Shown here: positions 36,069 through 43,376 of the stretch, piece by piece | Layout of the letters: the number at the start of each line of letters is the position of its first letter | Position numbering within the stretch: the stretch's first letter is position 1 | Source of the DNA: Clostridium acidisoli DSM 12555 | Lineage (GTDB): Bacteria > Bacillota > Clostridia > Clostridiales > Clostridiaceae | Reading direction: 5' to 3' | Length of the DNA stretch: 64,000 nucleotides | Assembly: GCF_900176305.1 (NCBI RefSeq) | Contig: NZ_FWXH01000012.1 | Location: 28,049-92,048 of the forward strand | Made by a program: the position numbers and the translations under genes | The notes under the pieces: generated by a model | What the model was told of the DNA's origin: nothing | The model's database searches: none | The model's input: the letters and a program-made list of their open reading frames with translations, nothing else

Positions 36069-36088
36069 ATGTGCATTTGTGTGCACAT
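36069..36088. promoter_or_regulatory. Second copy of the ArsR-type operator
   Basis: ATGTGCA-TTTGTG-TGCACAT differs at one base in 20 from the operator at 35651-35670. It lies 30 bases before the EFR1 start. Confidence 0.75.
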
Positions 36089-36118
36089 AAACAAAATAAA
36101 AAAATGAGGTGCTAAACT

Positions 36119-36904
36119 ATGAGTAAAAACATTGTATTTTATTTTTCAGGTACTGGAAACAGTTTAAAAGTGGCAAAAGATATTGCAAAGGAAATGGAAA
36201 ATTGCGAAATTATTTCAATGGGTAACAGTAAGCATTATGACTTACAATCAGGATACGAAACAATAGGATTTGTTTACCCAACTTATTTTAGAGGAGAACC
36301 ACAAAAAGTTCGTGAATTTATATTAAACCTCAATCTAAAAAACAATCCTAATACATATTATTACGCAGTTACAACCTGCGGTAAGTATGAAGGTAACGCA
36401 CTTATTCATATAAAGCATTTGTTAAAAAGAAAAAATATAACCCTACATTATGCCAAAATGCTTGATATGTTTTCTAATTATGTTGTAGCATATGATATGC
36501 GTGATACTCTTGAAGAAGAAACTAAACAATCACAAAAAGATTTGGTTCAGATTATTCAATCAATAAAGAACAAAGAAACTAATAAATTGTCTATCACAGA
36601 GCCGTTTCAAGAAATAGTTTACAGGATTTTAATTAAATTCACTCCTAATATGGATAAAAATTATAATGTTTCTCAAGACTGCATTGGCTGTGGTATCTGT
36701 AAAAAAGTATGCCCTGTAGGCAATATTGATTTAGATGATAATAATAGACCATATTTTAAACATCATTGCGAGCAATGTGTTGCATGTATTCAATATTGTC
36801 CCAATAAGGCAATAAACTACAAAAACAAGACACAAAGTAGAAGAAGATATACTCATCCAGGTATAAAATATACAGAATTAGCGGAAATGAACAAGAATGA
36901 TTAG
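36119..36904 (+). CDS. EFR1-type flavodoxin/ferredoxin protein
   Basis: This 261-residue protein combines an N-terminal flavodoxin-like domain (FYFSGTGNSLKVAKDIAKE, FMN phosphate loop) with a C-terminal pair of 4Fe-4S clusters (CIGCGICKKVCPVG, CEQCVACIQYCPNKAI). This is the EFR1 family arrangement, a small electron carrier of anaerobes with no fixed pathway. GAGGTG precedes ATG 36119. It follows the ArsR gene in the same orientation and carries the same operator, so the two form a small regulated electron-transfer module between att-like copies 3 and 4. Confidence 0.9.
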   Translation: MSKNIVFYFSGTGNSLKVAKDIAKEMENCEIISMGNSKHYDLQSGYETIGFVYPTYFRGEPQKVREFILNLNLKNNPNTYYYAVTTCGKYEGNALIHIKHLLKRKNITLHYAKMLDMFSNYVVAYDMRDTLEEETKQSQKDLVQIIQSIKNKETNKLSITEPFQEIVYRILIKFTPNMDKNYNVSQDCIGCGICKKVCPVGNIDLDDNNRPYFKHHCEQCVACIQYCPNKAINYKNKTQSRRRYTHPGIKYTELAEMNKND

Positions 36905-37188
36905 TATTTTTATGAATAAACAATGTCCATACATAGTTGAGTATAAGAATTTAGAACAGGCTGTAATTAAAGATATCTAATTCTAAATCAAAGAAATACT
37001 ATAAGTTTATTTTATCCCTAGTAAGTAATTTTCTTCTCATATGGTGTAACAGTTAAAAGTGTTATCACTTACTACTGATACGGTGACCGTACCATAAGTA
37101 ATCCTGCGCGGGGCTTGGGCGGAGCCCATTTCCCTTCTTCAATAAGGAACTCAGCAGACGATAATATTAGTATGGTTTATTTTCATTC
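36905..37188. other. Intergenic region with att-like copy 4
   Basis: There is a possible 22-codon frame (ATG near 36913) with no recognised relatives. A GC-rich stretch, GCGCGGGGCTTGGGCGGAGC (about 37105-37124), differs from all surroundings and directly follows att-like copy 4. No intact gene is seen. Confidence 0.4.
37082..37102 (+). repeat. rlmH-end att-like copy 4
   Basis: GGTGACCGTACCATAAGTAA matches copy 1 except for a one-base deletion and an A-to-G change. With the missing base restored it encodes GEPYHK-stop. Confidence 0.7.
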
Positions 37189-37494
37189 TTGACTTTGGAT
37201 GATAGCGTACAGGAGGGATCCTATAAATTTGTGAAGGGTATACTTTCCAGATTTGATAAAATGCTTTCAGAGCGAATTACAAGAGAGCAGCAGAAAAGAT
37301 TACTGCATATGTTAATCTCAAAAATAATCATAAATAAAGATAGAGATATTGAATCAATTAATATAAATAACAACCTAATAATATATCTAAATAACGGAGG
37401 AGAACCAAGTCCAGATGGAAGCGGTGCTCCTTTTTCTGTTGTTCCAAGAAGAATATTGATGATAAATCCTGTGAATATAAAAATTTGTATATGA
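37189..37494 (+). pseudogene. Serine recombinase C-terminal tail, remnant C (longest)
   Basis: It encodes 101 residues: SYKFVKGILSRFDKMLSERI, then TREQQKRLLHMLISKI, then the NLIIYLNNGGEPSPDGSG tail. The pattern (a Leu-rich helix, LL-x-x-LI-x-KI, a beta strand, a Pro/Gly tail) is that of the extreme C-terminus of large serine recombinases (CcrA/B-, TndX-like). The catalytic resolvase domain and zinc ribbon are absent, so this is a fragment. It begins about 90 bases after att-like copy 4. A TTG codon opens the frame, but expression is doubtful. Confidence 0.72.
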
Positions 37495-37597
37495 TATAAT
37501 GATTTAAATTTATTGTTATGATAGCAAAAATGGAACAGCAATAAATGAAAAATAGATTTATAGTATAATTACCACGTGGAATTAAGGAGTGAGAGCA

Positions 37598-38299
37598 TTG
37601 AAATATGAGGATGTCATACTTCTATGTATTCAATATATTGAAAATAATATCACAGAAAAATTAACAGTAGAATGCATCTCTAAAAAAATGGGATATTCCA
37701 TATATCATTTTTCAAGGATATTTAAAGAACAGATGGGTGTATCTCTTATGGAGTATGTAAAGGAAAGAAGACTTCTTAGGGCTACTGAAGATACCTTGTT
37801 AGGAAAAAGAATACTTGATGTAGCAGTTGAGTACGGATATCAAACCCACAGTGGATTTACAAAAGCTTTTCGAAAAAAATATGGCTTTTCTCCTGCATTT
37901 ATTCATGCTATTTATATCCAAAGATTGTTTGAAGGAGGTAATTGTTATATGAATGAAGATAAAGTATATGAAAATGCTAATATGTTTTTAAAAGGAACTG
38001 AAAATTACAAAGAACCAAAAGAATTATATAGGTGCCTAATTGAAAGTATTCAAGATAATAAAATATTTGATGATTTTAAAGTGTTAGAAAAGGCATATAA
38101 CTTGGCTTGCTTGGCTCATAAAGGTCAAAAGAGAAAATCAGGTGAAGATTATGTGACACATTCTATTAATGTTGCCATTATATTAGCTGAAATGGAGGCT
38201 GACAAAGAAACAATAGAGATATTTTCTCCAATTGCAGCTAAATTTAATAATTCAAAATTGAAAGCAGAATTGGATAATTTAGCATTAAAATATGTTTAA
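37598..38299 (+). CDS. AraC-type HTH fused to a truncated RelA/SpoT-like HD domain
   Basis: This 233-residue protein has residues 1-105 forming an AraC double helix-turn-helix (LTVECISKKMGYSIYHFSRIF and ILDVAVEYGYQTHSGFTKAF). Residues 150-190 (KAYNLACLAHKGQKRKSGEDY, THSINVAIILAEME) match the start of the RelA/SpoT HD hydrolase domain. Then IAAKFNNSKLKAELDNLALKYV matches its end, with the central segment carrying the HD metal residues missing. The hydrolase half is therefore probably inactive through an internal deletion. AAGGAG is spaced for TTG 37598, with GTG 37589 as alternative. Confidence 0.72.
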   Translation: MKYEDVILLCIQYIENNITEKLTVECISKKMGYSIYHFSRIFKEQMGVSLMEYVKERRLLRATEDTLLGKRILDVAVEYGYQTHSGFTKAFRKKYGFSPAFIHAIYIQRLFEGGNCYMNEDKVYENANMFLKGTENYKEPKELYRCLIESIQDNKIFDDFKVLEKAYNLACLAHKGQKRKSGEDYVTHSINVAIILAEMEADKETIEIFSPIAAKFNNSKLKAELDNLALKYV

Positions 38300-38513
38300 A
38301 ATATAGTGTGGAGTTTCCTTTAAAAAAGATAATGGTTAAGTATATAAATAATTTAAATATGGAGGTATTATATATGATATTTTTATTAATTATTCATATA
38401 GTCAATTAAAAAATCTATTTAGAAATGCAAAGATAAAAGAAGAACAAGATTTTTATTTATAATGAAAACTTTAAGAATAGCGTGAATTAAGGATAGCAAC
38501 TAATTAAAATAGT
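38300..38513. other. Intergenic region with an element-end repeat
   Basis: GGAGTTTCCTTTAAAAAAG (about 38310-38328) repeats a segment found after att-like copy 2 (about 31554-31571). Only an 11-codon frame behind GGAGG (38374) is otherwise visible. Confidence 0.4.
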
Positions 38514-39257
38514 CTATAAAACAATTCCTGCATGATTAACATATTCTAGAATCCAATCTTTTAAAAAACCGTTTTGTATTCTTTTTAATATTTTCTTTGC
38601 TTTTTCCTGCTCCCCATACCTGTGATAAAGGTGTGATATCTGATACATCATTTTTTCATCAATATATCCATTAGGTATGTCATTGTCAATATGATTTAAT
38701 AATTGTTCAGCGCTAGGAATTGTATTGAAAAATTTGATTATGACATTTTCAATATCAGAAGCAACAACCTCATTGAACCCTTTACCAGTCTGCTTATTAT
38801 ACCTGTTATCAAGTTTTTCTTTTAAATAATCCTTCTTCTCATCTTTACAGCTTTCAGTTAGGGAAATGGGAAGTAGCGGACTATTCCATAAATCTAACAT
38901 ATATAGAGGATATGTAAAATTAGCCAAATCATTATTCCAACCAATAATTGTACCTGGTTCTGTAAGAAATATAGTTGACTTACATTTGTTTTCATACTTA
39001 ATACCCAATGAATCATAAAATGAAGGTATAGCAATCTCTATACTTAAAGAAAACCTTGCATGAACGTTACTATTATCTCTTGAAAATTTAACATTACATA
39101 CTTCTATAAGTCCATCTCGTTGACGATAGATAGTTTTTCCTTTTCCTTTAAAACTTGGAACAATGATATTATCAAAGGTTTCATGGAGCATTTGTGCACA
39201 ATTATATTTTTTTGAAAGGTTGTCAAGATAAGGATTGCCATAAGAAAAAACATCCAT
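38514..39257 (-). CDS. Uncharacterised protein, DUF4304-like N-terminus
   Basis: This 247-residue soluble protein is not firmly recognised. The stretch PSFKGKGKTIYRQRDGLIEV with NVKFSRDNSN resembles the core of DUF4304 (a helix, then F-x-x-x-G-x-T-x-x-R and a beta strand). The C-terminal 60 residues are helical and resemble a single TPR-like pair (YQISHLYHRYGEQEKAKKIL). There are no membrane segments or signal peptide. GGAGAGTG precedes ATG 39257. It is on the opposite strand to its neighbours. Confidence 0.6.
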   Translation of the reverse strand: MDVFSYGNPYLDNLSKKYNCAQMLHETFDNIIVPSFKGKGKTIYRQRDGLIEVCNVKFSRDNSNVHARFSLSIEIAIPSFYDSLGIKYENKCKSTIFLTEPGTIIGWNNDLANFTYPLYMLDLWNSPLLPISLTESCKDEKKDYLKEKLDNRYNKQTGKGFNEVVASDIENVIIKFFNTIPSAEQLLNHIDNDIPNGYIDEKMMYQISHLYHRYGEQEKAKKILKRIQNGFLKDWILEYVNHAGIVL

Positions 39258-39453
39258 ATTTAATCACTCTCCATCTAAAGTATATACATTGACTTTGTTG
39301 AATAATAAATTACAAGGATGAACATATTCCATAAATTTATTATAACATATTAATTGAAAGATTAGGTAAATAGTAAAGTAAGTAAAATTGTAAAATAATG
39401 TTTAAATATATGCTATAATTAATTTATTATATAAGATTAAAGGAGATTTGATT

Positions 39454-40359
39454 ATGGAATATGAACAGGCTAGGAGTTTTATTTACAAGAATGCTAGACC
39501 ACTTGATATAGCAAGATGGAAATATCTATTTGAAAACGGAAGCAAAGAAGATATACTGACAGCATTAATTGCATACCAAAATGAAGATGGTGGATTTGGG
39601 AATGCACTTGAGCCAGATTGTTGGAATCCTAATTCATCTCCAGTGCAAACATGGGTTGCTACAAAAATAATTAAAGAGATAGATCTGAAGGATAAAAATC
39701 ACCAAGTTATACAAGGAATTTTGAATTACTTGTCTTCAGGAAAGGATTTTGATGGACATACATGGTCAAATACAGTAGTTACTAACAATGATTATCCTCA
39801 TGCATCTTGGTGGAATTTTGAGCCTAATGAGCAAATATCATATAATCCAACAGCATGTTTTATTGGTTTTATATTAAAATTTGCAGATAAAAATAGTAAA
39901 CTTTTTGAATTGGCTTGTGTACTTGCTAAAGAAGCATACAGTTATTTTAAAGTACATTTTCCTATGGAATCTATGCACTCTGTTTCTTGCTTTGTTGAAT
40001 TATATGAATATATAAAAGAAATTTCAATGAATGATTTTTTAGATATGGAGGAATTCAGTAGCCTACTACATAAACAGATTCAAAAGGTTGTAACGTATGA
40101 CAAATCAAAGTGGGCAGTTGATTATGTATGCAAACCATCTTTATTTATAAGTGCTAAAACAAGTGATTTTTATTTGGAGAATAAAGAGATATGTGATTAT
40201 GAATGTGAATTTATTTTAAATACTCAAGAATCAGATGGTACATGGGGGATAACATGGTCATGGACAGATTATCCTGAACAATGGAGCATTAGCAAGAATT
40301 GGTGGAAATCAGATTTGATTATAAAAAATATACGATATATTAAGGCAATGTACAGATAA
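39454..40359 (+). CDS. Prenyltransferase/squalene-cyclase-fold (alpha-alpha toroid) protein
   Basis: This 301-residue protein has QW-like repeats: YQNEDGGFGNALEPD near residue 45 and TQESDGTWGITWSW near 270. This is the motif pattern of the alpha/alpha-barrel shared by prenyltransferases and squalene-hopene cyclases. The cyclase Asp-x-Asp-Asp motif is not evident, so an enzymatic role is doubtful; similar proteins in Firmicutes are uncharacterised. AAAGGAG fixes ATG 39454 over the TTG two codons upstream. The stop is followed by recombinase remnant D. Confidence 0.7.
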   Translation: MEYEQARSFIYKNARPLDIARWKYLFENGSKEDILTALIAYQNEDGGFGNALEPDCWNPNSSPVQTWVATKIIKEIDLKDKNHQVIQGILNYLSSGKDFDGHTWSNTVVTNNDYPHASWWNFEPNEQISYNPTACFIGFILKFADKNSKLFELACVLAKEAYSYFKVHFPMESMHSVSCFVELYEYIKEISMNDFLDMEEFSSLLHKQIQKVVTYDKSKWAVDYVCKPSLFISAKTSDFYLENKEICDYECEFILNTQESDGTWGITWSWTDYPEQWSISKNWWKSDLIIKNIRYIKAMYR

Positions 40360-40381
40360 ATTTCCAATTTTGTAAAATGAA

Positions 40382-40494
40382 AACTTAATAATTTACATAA
40401 ATAATGGAGGAGAACTAGGGGCCCAGAAAAAGGCGGCGGTTCTCCTCCTTATTTTGTTTCAAGAAGAAGGTTCATAGGTAATGAAGTGCAATGA
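40382..40494 (+). pseudogene. Serine recombinase C-terminal tail, remnant D
   Basis: NLIIYINNGGE in one frame continues, after a frame change, as GPEKGGGSPPYFVSRRRF to a stop at 40494. It is the same subtype as remnant A. No att-like copy was found near it. Confidence 0.6.
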
Positions 40495-40591
40495 TAGATT
40501 TAAGGAAATGATTATTGAGGCTAACAAAGGAAAAAATTTTAGAACCTTCAAGAATATTGCAGAAGCCGAAAGTTGGATTTCGAAATTATGA
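40481..40591 (+). other. 36-codon frame, probable gene remnant
   Basis: An ATG frame reads MKCNDRFKEMIIEAN and ends NIAEAESWISKL. It looks like the last helix of a small STAS-like or similar protein, but is too short to assign. It overlaps the end of recombinase remnant D. Confidence 0.35.
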
Positions 40592-40618
40592 TATTAGGAG
40601 ACACAGTATTCCAATGCC

Positions 40619-41152
40619 TTAATTCTGGCCATTGGAATACTTAATTAAAAAGCTTTCAAAATGCTTTTCTGACTTCTTTAAGATACCAAAAATTATAAAT
40701 GTGAATACAGCACCTCCAGCGCAAGACAGGAGTATTTCAATTGCTGTAAAGTTCAATAGTATTGTTGCAGTATACATAATATATATTGTTATAGGCAAAA
40801 ATAATATCGCTGTTACAATACCTGGAACATAGTGTTTAAAATCTAAACAAATCTTACAATGAAGTATAACAAAGTGTGCTATAACTGTGAATAAAAATCC
40901 ATACCAAACATAATAATTATTAAAAAAAACAGAAAACAAACTTATAATTGAAAGAATAACAAACAATATTTCTACTCCAATTGAGAACTCATCTGGACTT
41001 CGAAAATCTGCATAGGGCTTTTTTTTCATTGTACAATTGTCAAGATAATGTTCATATCTTTTCCTCCAAACTTTAATAAATATAATTTCTTCAAAATCAT
41101 GTATCATGAAAATTATTGGTAATAACCATGCAATAGCATTCATATTATTCAT
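40619..41152 (-). CDS. HXXEE-domain membrane protein
   Basis: This 177-residue membrane protein has the defining H-x-x-E-E motif (IHDFEEI) near residue 18 and about five hydrophobic helices. The family is widespread and without known function; the motif suggests metal binding at the membrane. AGAGGAG is spaced for ATG 41152. Its 3' end forms an inverted repeat (40605-40616 with 40630-40641). It is divergent from a TetR gene, with a strong palindrome in its promoter region, so it is probably the regulated target. Confidence 0.8.
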   Translation of the reverse strand: MNNMNAIAWLLPIIFMIHDFEEIIFIKVWRKRYEHYLDNCTMKKKPYADFRSPDEFSIGVEILFVILSIISLFSVFFNNYYVWYGFLFTVIAHFVILHCKICLDFKHYVPGIVTAILFLPITIYIMYTATILLNFTAIEILLSCAGGAVFTFIIFGILKKSEKHFESFLIKYSNGQN

Positions 41153-41201
41153 ATAAACCAACTCCTCTTTATTTTTAATGGAAGGCTGTCGTTAATGCTA
41201 G

Positions 41202-41228
41202 TATAAATGATATCTATTATCATTTATA
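41202..41228. promoter_or_regulatory. Operator-like palindrome between HXXEE and TetR genes
   Basis: TATAAATGATA-TCTAT-TATCATTTATA, a perfect 11-bp inverted repeat 50 bases upstream of the HXXEE gene. Confidence 0.65.
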
Positions 41229-41399
41229 CAACTAAGTTGCATACCTTTTGCAGCTTAGCTTACACAAACACACATAAATGTAAGTTATTTTACACCTTTC
41301 ACTTAAATTAATTGTTATATTTTATATTTCATGTTAAATACATTAGCCATATGTAGTAAAATTAATTATGTTGAATTACATAGTCATGGAGGTTTTGGA

Positions 41400-41972
41400 G
41401 TGAGTGATAAAATTGATTTAAGAGTGTTAAAAACTCGTGAAAATATAAAAAATACTTTTTCTAGCTTGTTATTGGAAAAGGATTTTAAAAATATAACGGT
41501 TCAGAATATTTGCGATAGGGCATTAATTGGTCGCTCAACTTTTTATGACCATTACTGTGATAAATATGATTTGCTTAATAAAATGGTTGAAGAAATTATA
41601 AGTAAATTTAAACCTTACCTTAAGAGTAGATTTGATTTAAATAATTTAGATGATTTTACTAAAGTAGGTGTTGATGTACTTAAGCTTTTTTCAAAGAAAA
41701 AAAATACTATAAAAGCATTGATTAATGTACATACTGAAGCTGTTGATTTATATGATGAATTAAAAAAACTATTAATAGAAGGCTGTTCTTGCTATTTAAA
41801 TAAAAGCAACTTTGTAAGTAAATATAATGTTTCAAACGAATACATATGTGGTCATTATGCATCATTTGTATTAACATCCTTTCAATTGTGGCTTGAGCTT
41901 GGAGAAAATGAAAATAACTTACAATTAGCTAATAAAATGCATTCGATCTTGTTTGAAGGTGTTGATATTTAA
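41400..41972 (+). CDS. TetR/AcrR-family regulator
   Basis: This regulator of about 190 residues has a TetR HTH (TFSSLLLEKDFKNITVQNICDRAL, RSTFYDHYCDKYDL) and a helical C-terminal sensor. It is paralogous to the TetR at 33176 (the same KTRENIKNTF start and RSTFY-x-x-Y core). The frame opens 23 codons earlier, but GGAGG at 41388-41392 places the start at GTG 41400. It is divergent from the HXXEE gene with an 11-bp palindrome in between. Confidence 0.85.
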   Translation: MSDKIDLRVLKTRENIKNTFSSLLLEKDFKNITVQNICDRALIGRSTFYDHYCDKYDLLNKMVEEIISKFKPYLKSRFDLNNLDDFTKVGVDVLKLFSKKKNTIKALINVHTEAVDLYDELKKLLIEGCSCYLNKSNFVSKYNVSNEYICGHYASFVLTSFQLWLELGENENNLQLANKMHSILFEGVDI

Positions 41973-42062
41973 GGCATCTTTGAATAAAATAATATACTAT
42001 TAGAGTACGGTACAAAGATATCACAATATTTTCAAGTATGGATTCATGTGGCAGGTGAATAT

Positions 42063-42371
42063 ATGAAAAAGATTATGAATGAACAACTAATTTATGAAAT
42101 ACTTTCTGTTGTAGAAGAAATCCCTGAAGGTAAAGTATCTACATATGGACAAATTGCCAGACTTATTGGCAGAGATAAAAATGCACGGCTTGTTGGTAAG
42201 GTTCTTAGCAGGGCAGAGTTTTATGGGAAATATCCATGCCATCGTGTGGTAAATCATGCTGGAAGGTTGGTACCTGGTTGGCCGGAACAACGATTTCTGC
42301 TACTAGATGAAGGTGTATCATTTAAAGATGAGAATCATGTTGATATGAAGGAAAATCAATGGAACTGCTAG
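42063..42371 (+). CDS. MGMT-family DNA alkyl-base protein
   Basis: This 102-residue protein contains only the DNA-binding and active-site domain of O6-alkylguanine alkyltransferases: VSTYGQIARLIGR, ARLVGKVLS and the acceptor motif PCHRVVNHAGRL. Retention of Cys in PCHR (not Trp, as in ATL proteins) suggests it may still accept alkyl groups, despite lacking the N-terminal domain. CAGGTG precedes ATG 42063. It follows the TetR gene by 90 bases. Confidence 0.85.
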   Translation: MKKIMNEQLIYEILSVVEEIPEGKVSTYGQIARLIGRDKNARLVGKVLSRAEFYGKYPCHRVVNHAGRLVPGWPEQRFLLLDEGVSFKDENHVDMKENQWNC

Positions 42372-42510
42372 GATGGAGATGCAAAATGAATAGAAACCTT
42401 TCGGATTTCTTTTCAGTAAGTTAAATTATTATTTTGGTTACAATTAACGTAATTTGAAACCTAAAACTAACAGTGATATAATTAAAAAATCAAATAAGGA
42501 GGAACATTTT

Positions 42511-42534
42511 ATGAGAGGTGATGACTTTGAATAA
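42511..42534 (+). other. Short upstream frame overlapping a TetR start
   Basis: AAGGAGGAACATTTTATG starts a 7-codon frame (MRGDDFE-stop) that runs past the TetR initiation codons in another frame. The best ribosome site thus belongs to this small frame. Confidence 0.4.
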
Positions 42535-43108
42535 GATTTCATTAGATAAAGAAATAATACTCAATGCAGCAGAAGAAGTTATTCGACGTTTCGGGCCAGA
42601 AAAAGCGAATATTTCTGACGTAGCAAAATCATTAAAAGTTAGCCATGCTGCACTTTATAGATATTATAATGGAAAGACTGATCTTTGGAATGCTGTTACA
42701 GAACGCTGGCTTTCAAACTTGCATGTTTCTTCAAAGGATATTTTAAAAGAAGATAATCCTGCTGATATTAAACTTTTTCGTTTACTTGAGGATTTCGCGG
42801 AAGTAAAACGGCGCAGTGCCGTTAATGATCCGGAGATGTTTGCTAATTATCTTAAACTCGCCCAAGGCTCAATGGATGTAATAGAAAAAAGTATAGAAGG
42901 CGGGATAAATAGTATTAAAGAAATTATAGTACAAGGTATTACAGAGGGGATATTTTTTGAAGAATTTCCTCAGCAAGCGGCAATAGCTGTATATCTTGCA
43001 ACTAGCACTTTTATCCATCCAAATTCATTTGAAGATGCTAATAGAAAGCAAAACATAGAATCTGTTGTAAATCTTCTAATAAGAGGACTTAAGAATCCTA
43101 ATAAATAA
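42521..43108 (+). CDS. TetR/AcrR-family regulator
   Basis: This regulator of about 195 residues has HTH ANISDVAKSLKVSHAALYRYYNGK near residue 30 and a C-terminal domain with LYLATSTFIHPNSFED-like text (TetR_C, YbiH/DhaR-like). ATG 42521 is used here, but TTG 42527 has a better-spaced AGGTG. A 7-codon frame from 42511 with a strong ribosome site overlaps the start and may couple translation. It lies 270 bases before the SDR gene, whose promoter carries repeated ATTGTAAT half-sites; it is a candidate regulator of that gene. Confidence 0.85.
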   Translation: MTLNKISLDKEIILNAAEEVIRRFGPEKANISDVAKSLKVSHAALYRYYNGKTDLWNAVTERWLSNLHVSSKDILKEDNPADIKLFRLLEDFAEVKRRSAVNDPEMFANYLKLAQGSMDVIEKSIEGGINSIKEIIVQGITEGIFFEEFPQQAAIAVYLATSTFIHPNSFEDANRKQNIESVVNLLIRGLKNPNK

Positions 43109-43273
43109 ATACAGTGTGACAGATAACACTAGAATTTTCATGAGATTTACAAAACTTTAATATTGTGAGCTGAAATTTTAGCCCTTGACTTTCCGAGTAG
43201 GATTGTTAAGGGCTTTAGCTATTTACATTTATACTCACTAATTACTCGAAATGACAAGTTACGAAAAATATAT

Positions 43274-43345
43274 ATTGTAATTTTAAAAATTATATGATAT
43301 TATCAATGTTACAAATTACAATATTGCTAAAGTGTAAATTGTAAT
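43274..43345. promoter_or_regulatory. Repeated ATTGTAAT half-sites upstream of the SDR gene
   Basis: ATTGTAAT occurs at 43274-43281 and 43338-43345, and its complement ATTACAAT at 43315-43322. The last two form an 8-bp inverted repeat around a probable promoter. The nearby HxlR or TetR proteins could bind here. Confidence 0.5.
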
Positions 43346-43376
43346 ATTAGTTTTGAAGTTTAAGGGAGGATTTTTT

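Noticed and set aside
40605..40641. Inverted repeat at the HXXEE 3' end as a terminator
   Set aside because: The 12-bp stem is real but no T run follows on the minus strand, so termination is not supported.
29430..41000. Active SCC-like element with intact ccr recombinase
   Set aside because: Only C-terminal recombinase remnants were found; no catalytic resolvase domain is present in the window.
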